DNA from: Friedmanniella luteola
GTDB lineage: Bacteria; Actinomycetota; Actinomycetes; Propionibacteriales; Propionibacteriaceae
NCBI RefSeq assembly: GCF_900105065.1
Contig: NZ_LT629749.1
Location: 1,550,001-1,614,000 of the forward strand
Direction: 5' to 3'
Length of the DNA: 64,000 nucleotides
Each line of letters begins with the position of its first letter. Within the stretch, counting starts at the first letter, position 1. The notes below the pieces were generated by a model. The model was not told the DNA's origin. It did no database searches and worked only from the letters and a program-made list of their open reading frames with translations. A program made the translations under genes and the position numbers. Below are positions 52,960-60,542 of this stretch, in pieces.

Positions 52960-53726
52960 TGGCAGTCCTGGACACGTTCTCGCTCGCCGGCAAGGTCTCG
53001 GTGGTCACGGGGGCGAACCGCGGCATCGGCCGCGCGCTCGTCACCGCCCTGGCCGAGGCGGGCAGCGACATCGTCCTGCTCGTCCGCGACGCCGACGCCG
53101 GCGCGAGGACGAAGGCCGAGGTGGAGCAGCTGGGCGTCCGCGCCCACGTCGTCACCGCCGACGTGACCCACCCCGACCAGGTGCAGCGGGCTGTCGAGGA
53201 GTCCGTCGCCGGTCTCGGCCAGGTCGACGTCCTGGTCAACAACGCCGGCTTCTGCGTGCACCGGCCCGCCCTCGAGGTCACCCCCGAGGAGTGGAGCTCG
53301 GTGATGGACGTCAACGTCACCGGCGTCTGGAACTGCGCGCAGGCCTTCGGCCGGGTGATGGTCGAGCAGGGCAGCGGCGCGATCATCAACATCGGCTCCA
53401 TCTCGGCCCAGATCGTCAACCGGCCGCAGCACCAGCCCGGGTACAACGCGTCGAAGGCGGCGGTGCACCAGCTGACGAAGTCGCTCGCGGCGGAGTGGGC
53501 GCCGATGGGCGTCCGGGTCAACGCGCTGGCCCCCGGCTACACCAAGACCGAGATGGCCCCGGTCGACAGCCCGGAGTTCCGCCGGCACTGGATCGAGGAC
53601 GCTCCCATGCAGCGGTACGCGCTGCCCGAGGAGCTCGGCCCGAGCGTGGTGTTCCTGGCCTCGGCCGCCTCCGGGTTCATCACCGGTGAGGTACTCGTCA
53701 TCGACGGCGGGTACACCCTCTTCTGA
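52959..53726 (+). CDS. Short-chain dehydrogenase/reductase (SDR) family oxidoreductase
   Basis: 255 aa classical SDR. NAD(P)-binding VVTGANRGIGRALVTALAEA near residue 16, NNAG near 92, and the catalytic Ser-Tyr-Lys as INIGSISAQ plus PGYNASKAAV (Tyr ~165). C-terminal GEVLVIDGGYTLF. The substrate cannot be predicted; sugar alcohols or 3-oxoacyl groups are typical. Position directly after dapF is probably regulatory rather than functional, as no dap step needs an SDR. GTG start. Confidence 0.88.
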   Translation: MAVLDTFSLAGKVSVVTGANRGIGRALVTALAEAGSDIVLLVRDADAGARTKAEVEQLGVRAHVVTADVTHPDQVQRAVEESVAGLGQVDVLVNNAGFCVHRPALEVTPEEWSSVMDVNVTGVWNCAQAFGRVMVEQGSGAIINIGSISAQIVNRPQHQPGYNASKAAVHQLTKSLAAEWAPMGVRVNALAPGYTKTEMAPVDSPEFRRHWIEDAPMQRYALPEELGPSVVFLASAASGFITGEVLVIDGGYTLF

Positions 53727-53804
53727 GCGGGCGGCCGTGCGCGGCCGGGGGAGCAGGAAATGCCCTCGGCGCCGGTTGTCGCCCCGTGAGACCCTGGAGG
53801 GACG

Positions 53805-55328
<1,524 letters not shown>

Positions 55329-55387
55329 CGGCCCCGTCCACAGCGGCGGGGTCGGCGCGTCCACAGCCCCGTCGCGCGCGGAGGGAC

Positions 55388-55410
55388 CTGTCGGTGGCGG
55401 CCGTTAGAGT
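55388..55410 (+). promoter_or_regulatory. PafBC-type (RecA-NDp) leaderless promoter of dinG
   Basis: CTGTCGGTG (55388-55396), 8 bp, TAGAGT (55405-55410), then 6 nt to the GTG at 55417. It fits TTGTCRGTG-N8-TAnnnT at all but the first base, like the recA promoter. Transcription should begin at the start codon itself. Confidence 0.8.
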
Positions 55411-55416
55411 TCTTCG

Positions 55417-57492
55417 GTGACCCCCGCCACCGCCACGACCCGCCCGACGGCGACTGCGGCCGGCCACCGGGACGTCCTCGTCGCCGCGGTGGAGAAGATC
55501 GGCGGCCGTGAGCGGCCGGGGCAGGTCGCCATGGCCGACGCCGTCGACGACGCCCTGGCCACCGGCCGGCACCTGCTGATCCAGGCCGGCACCGGCACCG
55601 GCAAGTCCCTCGGGTACCTGGCGCCGACGCTCGTCCGGCTGGCCCGCTCGCGGGAGCGGATCGTCATCGCGACCGCCACCCTCGCCCTGCAGTCCCAGCT
55701 GGCCGACAACGACATCCCGGCCGCGCTGGACGCGGTGCAGAAGGTGACCGGCCGCCGCCCCAAGCACGCCGTGCTGAAGGGCCGCACCAACTACGCGTGC
55801 CTGCTCCGCGTCCGCGACGGCAGCGAGACCGACCAGAGCACGCTGATCAGCGCCGCCGACCTGGCCAGCACCATCACGCCCAAGGCCAGCCCCGAGTCGG
55901 CGCTGGGCGCCGAGGTGCTCGCCCTGCGGGAGTGGGCCGAGGAGGAGGCGACCAGCGGCGGCGTCGCCGACCGGGACGGCGCGCCCAGCCACACCGACCG
56001 GGGCTGGCAGCAGGTCTCCATCCCGGTCCGGGAGTGCCTGGGGGCGCAGCGCTGCCCCTTCGGTGACGAGTGCTTCGTCGAGAAGTCGCGCGAGGCGGCG
56101 CGGTCGGCCGACCTCGTGGTCACCAACCACGCCCTGCTCGCCATCAACGCCATGCACGGCGGCACCGCCCTGCCCGAGCACTCCGCCGTGATCATCGACG
56201 AGGCCCACGAGCTGGTGGCCCGGGTGACGGGGGCGGCCTCCGCCGAGCTGACGCCGGCTCAGATCGAGCGGGTCGCGCGGCGCGCCATGGTGCACCTGGA
56301 CGACGACGTCGCGCTCGACCTGCTGGAGTCGGCCGAGACGCTGCGGGGGGCGCTGGAGGGCGCGCCCCTGGAGCGGGTCGAGAACGCGGCGTCGGCCTTC
56401 GTCGAGGGCTGCGCGACCGTCCGCGACGCCGCGCGTACCGCGGTGAGCAAGATGAGCGGTGGCGACGAGAAGGCGGACGGGGAGCGGCGGCAGGCGGCGG
56501 CCGCCGTCAAGGAGGTCTTCGACGTCGCCGAGCGGATGGCCGCCCTGCACTCCACCGACGTCGTCTGGGTCAGCGAGTCCGAGCGGATGGGCAGGGCCGC
56601 CCGGGTGGCGCCGCTCAGCGTCGCCGGGCTGATGCGCAGCGCCGTGTTCGGCGAGGCGACCATCGTGCTGACCTCCGCCACTCTGAAGCTGGGCGGCGAG
56701 TTCACCCCCATGGCGGCCAGCGTCGGGCTGCGGGCGGCCGAGCGCGACGACAGCACGGCCGAGCCCGAGAGCTCCGTCCGCGACACCGACGGCCCCGACA
56801 CCGACGAGGCGGCCCCGGTCCGGTGGCGGGCGCTGGACGTCGGCTCGCCCTTCGACTACGGGCGGCAGGGCATCCTCTACCTCACCCGCTCGATGCCGGC
56901 CCCCGGCCGGGACGGCATGCCCGCCGAGGTGCTGGCCGAGATCGCCGAGCTGGTGTGGGCGGCCGGCGGTCGCACGCTCGGGCTCTTCTCCTCCCGCCGG
57001 GCCGCCGAGGCCGCGGCCGTGCACGTGCGCAAGCAGCTGCCCCAGCAGACCGTGCTGTGCCAGGGGGACGCCCAGCTCTCGGAGCTGACCCGGCGCTTCG
57101 TCGCGGAGGAGCAGACGAGCCTGTTCGGCACGCTCTCGCTGTGGCAGGGCATCGACGTGCCGGGCGCGACCTGCTCGCTGGTGATCATCGACCGGGTGCC
57201 CTTCCCCCGGCCCGACGAGCCGCTCACCCTGGCCCGGCAGCGGGCGGTGGCGGAGGCGGGGGGCAACGGCTTCATGAGCGTCGCGGCGACGCACGCCGCG
57301 CTGCTGCTGGCCCAGGGCGCCGGCCGGCTGATCCGCCGGACCGACGACAAGGGAGTGGTGGCCGTGCTGGACCCGCGGCTGGCCACCGCCCGCTACGGAA
57401 GCTTCCTGCGCGCCTCCATGCCGCCGATGTGGCAGACGAGCGACCGGGAGACGGTCGTGCAGGCACTGCGGCGGCTGTCCGGCCAGGCCTGA
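55417..57492 (+). CDS. dinG: DinG/XPD-type ATP-dependent DNA helicase
   Basis: 691 aa. Walker A IQAGTGTGKSLGYLAPTLV near residue 50, DEAH box (VIIDEAHELVARV), and four cysteines that can bind an Fe-S cluster, C128, C207, C213, C219 (ECLGAQRCPFGDECF). C-terminal helicase motifs include LWQGIDVPG and QGAGRLIRR. Unwinds DNA structures during repair. GTG start chosen because a PafBC-type -10 lies 6 nt upstream. Two copies of CGTCCACAG (55335-55343, 55358-55366) precede the promoter. Convergent with lexA, only 24 bp apart. Confidence 0.94.
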   Translation: MTPATATTRPTATAAGHRDVLVAAVEKIGGRERPGQVAMADAVDDALATGRHLLIQAGTGTGKSLGYLAPTLVRLARSRERIVIATATLALQSQLADNDIPAALDAVQKVTGRRPKHAVLKGRTNYACLLRVRDGSETDQSTLISAADLASTITPKASPESALGAEVLALREWAEEEATSGGVADRDGAPSHTDRGWQQVSIPVRECLGAQRCPFGDECFVEKSREAARSADLVVTNHALLAINAMHGGTALPEHSAVIIDEAHELVARVTGAASAELTPAQIERVARRAMVHLDDDVALDLLESAETLRGALEGAPLERVENAASAFVEGCATVRDAARTAVSKMSGGDEKADGERRQAAAAVKEVFDVAERMAALHSTDVVWVSESERMGRAARVAPLSVAGLMRSAVFGEATIVLTSATLKLGGEFTPMAASVGLRAAERDDSTAEPESSVRDTDGPDTDEAAPVRWRALDVGSPFDYGRQGILYLTRSMPAPGRDGMPAEVLAEIAELVWAAGGRTLGLFSSRRAAEAAAVHVRKQLPQQTVLCQGDAQLSELTRRFVAEEQTSLFGTLSLWQGIDVPGATCSLVIIDRVPFPRPDEPLTLARQRAVAEAGGNGFMSVAATHAALLLAQGAGRLIRRTDDKGVVAVLDPRLATARYGSFLRASMPPMWQTSDRETVVQALRRLSGQA

Positions 57493-57516
57493 GGGCGGAC
57501 CGGACGCCGCCGGCCG

Positions 57517-58353
57517 TCAGAGCTTGCGGAGGACCGCGACGACCTTGCCCAGGATCGAGGCGTGGTTGCCGTCGATCGGGTCGTAGGCGGGGTTGTGCGG
57601 CATCAGCCACACCTGGCCGTCGCGCCGCTTGAACGTCTTGACCGTCGCCTCGTCGTTCAGCAGGGCCGCCACGATGTCCCCGTTCTCGGCGGTCGGCTGC
57701 TGACGCACCACCACCCAGTCGCGGTCGCAGATGGCGGCGTCGATCATCGAGTCTCCGCGGACCTCGAGGAGGAACATGGTGCCCTGGCCGACGAGCTGGT
57801 GAGGGAGGGCGAACACGTCCTCCACCCGCTCCTCGGCGAGGATCGGGCCGCCGGCGGCGATCCGTCCCAGCACGGGCACGTGCACCGGGGCCGGGTAGGC
57901 GTCGCCGCGACCGGTGTCGTCGACCTCCGCCTCGGCCAGCACGGGGCGCGCGGCGCCCTCGGCCGGGACGGCCGGACGGCTGTCGGCCTCGCCGGGCAGC
58001 AGCACCTCGAGGGCCCGGGGACGGTTGGGGTCGCGCCGCAGGAAGCCCTTCTGCTCCAGGGTCTTCAGCTGGTGGGCGACGCTCGAGGAGCTGGCCAGGC
58101 CGACCGCCTCGCCCATCTCGCGGATGCTGGGCGGGTAGCCGCGGCTGTCCACGGCCTCCTTGATGACCTCGAGGATCCGCCGCTGGCGCGGCGTGAGGCC
58201 GTGTGCGTCGGCGGGCCCGTCGGGCAGCGACCGGACCGTGCCGCTGGCCCCGAGCTGCGCCTCGACCTCGGCGGCGCTGGGTCGGCCGCGCTTGCGGGCC
58301 GGGCGGCCCGGCGCGAGGTCGGCGGAGGAGGTGGTGTCGTCACGGTCTGCCAT
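57517..58353 (-). CDS. lexA: SOS repressor LexA
   Basis: 278 aa. N-terminal winged helix ([20 protein letters not shown], then [20 protein letters not shown]) and C-terminal S24 peptidase domain. Cleavage site Ala-Gly in [13 protein letters not shown]; catalytic S202 ([13 protein letters not shown]) and K239 ([11 protein letters not shown]), 37 residues apart as in other LexA proteins. The ~50-residue acidic/basic N-terminal extension and an ~30-residue Pro/Ala linker are typical of actinobacterial forms. ATG at 58353 is supported by a leaderless promoter. Represses SOS genes, including itself. Confidence 0.97.
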   Translation of the reverse strand: MADRDDTTSSADLAPGRPARKRGRPSAAEVEAQLGASGTVRSLPDGPADAHGLTPRQRRILEVIKEAVDSRGYPPSIREMGEAVGLASSSSVAHQLKTLEQKGFLRRDPNRPRALEVLLPGEADSRPAVPAEGAARPVLAEAEVDDTGRGDAYPAPVHVPVLGRIAAGGPILAEERVEDVFALPHQLVGQGTMFLLEVRGDSMIDAAICDRDWVVVRQQPTAENGDIVAALLNDEATVKTFKRRDGQVWLMPHNPAYDPIDGNHASILGKVVAVLRKL

Positions 58354-58360
58354 GCGGCTG

Positions 58361-58389
58361 AATCTAGGGAAGGCCCGCGGTGAAATCAA
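58361..58389 (-). promoter_or_regulatory. lexA promoter (TTGATT, 17 bp, TAGATT), leaderless
   Basis: Minus strand TTGATT (58389-58384) and TAGATT (58366-58361) with 17-bp spacing; the lexA ATG follows after 7 nt. The -35 overlaps a LexA box, so LexA blocks polymerase binding. Confidence 0.75.
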
Positions 58390-58399
58390 ACACCTGTTC
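58388..58399. promoter_or_regulatory. LexA box at the lexA promoter
   Basis: AAACACCTGTTC, one mismatch from GAAC-N4-GTTC. Its core ACACCTGTTC is the same as in the recA box. Overlaps the lexA -35 by two bases. Confidence 0.8.
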
Positions 58400-58514
58400 G
58401 AGCGTGTCGCGACCGCGTCCGAGCGGTCCGCGGCGGCGACGCCCGAGAACTGTCAGTGGTCCCTGGTGAGGTGAGGACATGAGCACGACGACGGCGAACT
58501 CTCGACCCGAGGTC

Positions 58515-58526
58515 GAACACGCGTTC
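58515..58526. promoter_or_regulatory. LexA box upstream of the SOS membrane gene promoter
   Basis: GAACACGCGTTC, a perfect GAAC-N4-GTTC, 8 bp upstream of the -35 (58535). Confidence 0.85.
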
Positions 58527-58534
58527 GCATGTGC

Positions 58535-58563
58535 TTGGCAGCCGCCGTCTGGTGCGGTACAAA
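58535..58563 (+). promoter_or_regulatory. SOS membrane gene promoter (TTGGCA, 17 bp, TACAAA)
   Basis: TTGGCA (58535-58540) and TACAAA (58558-58563) with exactly 17 bp. The predicted start (about 58570) lies within a LexA box. Flanked by LexA boxes on both sides, so tight repression is expected. Confidence 0.75.
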
Positions 58564-58565
58564 TC

Positions 58566-58593
58566 AAACACACGTTCTATCGAACGTCTGTTC
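58566..58593. promoter_or_regulatory. Two tandem LexA boxes over the SOS gene start site
   Basis: AAACACACGTTC (58566-58577, one mismatch) and GAACGTCTGTTC (58582-58593, perfect). Centres are 16 bp apart, so two dimers would sit close to one and a half helical turns from each other. Confidence 0.85.
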
Positions 58594-58616
58594 GACTTCT
58601 CCTGAGGAGCTTGACC

Positions 58617-58997
58617 ATGGACGTCACCACCCTCGAGGCGCCCCAGGGTGCCACGGCCGCCGGGTACCGCGCGACCGCTCGCCCGACGTCGCCCACCCGG
58701 GCGCCGGGACGTCCGCGGCGCCGGACCGGACGGGGCACCGGCCCCCAGGCCCGGCCCGCGCGTCCGCTGGCCGGCGGCACCCGGGTGCTGCGTCCGCAGG
58801 CCTGCGCCGTCGACGCGCCCGCGGCCCCGGCCGTCGCGTCCGCCGGCTGGCGGCTGACCGAGCGCGGGATCGCGCTGGTGCTGGTGACGGCCCTGCTGAT
58901 CGTCACCGCTGCGGTCACCGTGGTCGGGCTCACCGCCCTCCGCGTCACCGGCGAGCGCTACGCCGACGCCGGCCGGACGGTCCTCGTCCAGCCCTGA
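58617..58997 (+). CDS. Small LexA-controlled membrane protein, possible cell-division inhibitor
   Basis: 126 aa. Residues 1-80 are basic, Pro/Arg-rich and cytosolic; one membrane segment IALVLVTALLIVTAAVTVVG (about 89-108); a short outside tail ERYADAGRTVLVQP. ATG chosen because GAGGAGC precedes it and the frame upstream crosses LexA boxes. In other Actinobacteria the gene divergent from lexA encodes an SOS cell-division inhibitor (ChiZ/Rv2719c, DivS). This protein has the position and regulation but no LysM domain and no obvious similarity, so an inhibitor role is an inference from context. Confidence 0.75.
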   Translation: MDVTTLEAPQGATAAGYRATARPTSPTRAPGRPRRRTGRGTGPQARPARPLAGGTRVLRPQACAVDAPAAPAVASAGWRLTERGIALVLVTALLIVTAAVTVVGLTALRVTGERYADAGRTVLVQP

Positions 58998-59059
58998 CCT
59001 GCCTGGTGCACGGCGCCGTCGGCCACCCCGCTGGTCCGCCCTGCGGGCAGAATGGCCGG

Positions 59060-59479
59060 GTGAGCACCGAGGCGCCGGCCCGCCCGTTCCGGGCAGCCCG
59101 TGGCGTCGCCCAGCTCGCCGGCGTCGCTGCCTTCGGGGTCACGCTCAGCGCGCTGTACGCGGGCACCGGCGTCGGCCTCCCGTGCCCCTTCCGGATGGCG
59201 ACCGGCTGGGAGTGCCCCCTCTGCGGCGGCACCCGGCTCGGGAGCGCCCTGCTGCACGGCGACCTCGTCGCCGCCTTCGCCTACAACCCGGTCGTGCTGG
59301 TCGGCCTGGTCGTCCTCGCCGTCCTGGGGGTGCTGTGGAGCGTCGAGGCCCTCGGTGGCCCCGCCGTCCGGCTCCCCGCCCGGGCGGCGGCGGGTCTGAT
59401 CCGTGTGCGCCCCACCCGGTGGCTGCTGCTGGGTCTCCTGGGCGCCACCGTCTTCGTCGTCCTGCGCAACCTGCTCTGA
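59060..59479 (+). CDS. DUF2752-family membrane protein
   Basis: 139 aa. Signature CPFRMATGWECPLCGGTRLG near residues 40-59 with paired cysteines, followed by helices LVAAFAYNPVVLVGLVVLAV and WLLLGLLGATVFVVLRNLL. Integral membrane family of unknown function, common in Actinobacteria and Bacteroidetes. GTG start preceded by GAATGGCCGG; a CAGAAT -10-like element ends 6 nt upstream, suggesting a leaderless transcript. No link to the SOS or nucleotide-reductase neighbours is evident. Confidence 0.88.
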   Translation: MSTEAPARPFRAARGVAQLAGVAAFGVTLSALYAGTGVGLPCPFRMATGWECPLCGGTRLGSALLHGDLVAAFAYNPVVLVGLVVLAVLGVLWSVEALGGPAVRLPARAAAGLIRVRPTRWLLLGLLGATVFVVLRNLL

Positions 59480-59573
59480 GCTCGGGCGTCCCGACCCCCC
59501 GCCGTCCGCGGGGGCGCTGCGGCACGCCTTCCGCGGGCTCGCCCCGGCGCGCCACGCCCGGTGGGCCGGTCTC

Positions 59574-59602
59574 TTGCGGTCGGGGCCGTGCAGACGTACG
59601 CT
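59574..59602 (+). promoter_or_regulatory. nrdR-nrdJ promoter (TTGCGG, 17 bp, TACGCT)
   Basis: TTGCGG (59574-59579) and TACGCT (59597-59602) with 17-bp spacing. The predicted start near 59609 lies in the first NrdR-box-like palindrome, so bound NrdR would block initiation. Confidence 0.65.
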
Positions 59603-59604
59603 CT

Positions 59605-59649
59605 CTACATCTAGTAGTTACACCGGTGTTCTTCCTCCACAGGTAGTGG
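59605..59649. promoter_or_regulatory. Two NrdR-box-like palindromes 32 bp apart
   Basis: CTACATCTAGTAG (59605-59617) and CCACAGGTAGTGG (59637-59649). They agree at 9 of 13 positions and two of the differences keep the arm pairing (T/A to C/G). Centre spacing is 32 bp, three helical turns, the layout known for NrdR operators. Confidence 0.7.
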
Positions 59650-59653
59650 TTGG

Positions 59654-59707
59654 TCGTCCACACCGATCCACAGCACGGTCCACATCCTCTGCACAGGGTT
59701 GTCCCCA
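59654..59707 (+). promoter_or_regulatory. Cluster of DnaA-box-like 9-mers in the nrdR leader
   Basis: TCGTCCACA (59654-59662), CGATCCACA (59664-59672), CGGTCCACA (59676-59684) and TTGTCCCCA (59699-59707), each 1-3 mismatches from TTGTCCACA/TTATCCACA. Same orientation, and the first three are 10-12 bp apart. Could allow DnaA to couple deoxynucleotide supply to replication; untested. Confidence 0.4.
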
Positions 59708-59742
59708 GGACGGCTCGGCGGAGACCCCGGGAGGAGTCGCGC

Positions 59743-60291
59743 GTGTTCTGCCCCTACTGCCGTCACCACGACTCCAAGGTCCTCGACTCGCGCACCGCGG
59801 AGGACGGCTCGAGCATCCGTCGCCGCCGTCAGTGCCCGGACTGCAGCCGTCGCTTCACCACGGTGGAGCAGATGCAGCTCGTCGTCGTGAAGCGCAGCGG
59901 GGTGGTCGAGCCCTTCGCCCGCGACAAGGTCATCGGTGGCGTGCGGAAGGCCTGCAAGGGTCGCCCGGTCACCGAGGACCAGCTCGCGCGGCTCGGCCAG
60001 GTCGTCGAGGACACTCTGCGGGCCTCCGGCTCGCCGGAGGTACCCGCGGACGAGGTCGGCGTCGCCATCCTCGGCCCGCTCCGCGACCTCGACCAGGTGG
60101 CCTACCTCCGGTTCGCGAGCGTCTACCGGCAGTTCCGCTCCGTCGACGACTTCGAGGCCGAGATCGCGCTGCTCCGCGTGGAGCAGGACCCGACCGGCAT
60201 CGAGCCCCTCATCCCCGACCCGGCCGCGGACCAGAAGGTCAGCGCCTTCACCCCGCACCGGTTGACCCCGGGCCGCAAGGCCCCGCCGTAG
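59743..60291 (+). CDS. nrdR: Ribonucleotide-reductase repressor NrdR
   Basis: 182 aa. Zinc ribbon at the N-terminus ([16 protein letters not shown] and [12 protein letters not shown], four Cys), then an ATP-cone domain ([20 protein letters not shown], about residues 47-137). It senses ATP/dATP and represses reductase genes when dATP is high. The C-terminal ~35 residues are not conserved. GTG start with GGAGGAG SD. Preceded by two NrdR-box-like palindromes (autorepression) and followed by nrdJ. A hairpin after its stop may attenuate read-through into nrdJ. Confidence 0.95.
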   Translation: MFCPYCRHHDSKVLDSRTAEDGSSIRRRRQCPDCSRRFTTVEQMQLVVVKRSGVVEPFARDKVIGGVRKACKGRPVTEDQLARLGQVVEDTLRASGSPEVPADEVGVAILGPLRDLDQVAYLRFASVYRQFRSVDDFEAEIALLRVEQDPTGIEPLIPDPAADQKVSAFTPHRLTPGRKAPP

Positions 60292-60299
60292 GGCTCAGC

Positions 60300-60326
60300 C
60301 CCTGCCCCCCGATCCCCGGGGCAGGG
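60300..60326 (+). terminator. 9-bp GC hairpin after nrdR
   Basis: CCCTGCCCC (60300-60308) and GGGGCAGGG (60318-60326). Starts 9 bp after the nrdR stop in the 251-bp gap before nrdJ. Without a T-run it may be a partial terminator or processing site that lets the two genes be expressed at different levels. The rest of the gap shows no B12-box-like sequence and no NrdR-box-like palindrome. Confidence 0.5.
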
Positions 60327-60542
60327 TTCGCGCGGCCGGGAAGGTCTGCGTGAGCCCAGCCCCGGTTCCACCCCTGCGACGTGCCCGCCCCGCGAGCCCG
60401 ACCGGGGGCCGCACGACAGGCGTCACCGCACGACCGGCCACCACCTGCGGGTGGCCATGGCCCCTCGGGGCCACCGCACTCTCGGGGTAACCCATCGTCA
60501 GCACCGTCCGGCACGACGCCGGGCAGCACAGGAAGGCTCCAC

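Noticed and set aside
58479-58616. Earlier ATG for the SOS membrane gene
   Set aside because: The added 46 residues are encoded by DNA containing three LexA boxes and the promoter, so it cannot be transcribed in full from that promoter.
60292-60542. B12 riboswitch before nrdJ
   Set aside because: No B12-box-like sequence or cobalamin-riboswitch layout could be found; the gap holds only a GC hairpin. A covariance-model search would settle it.
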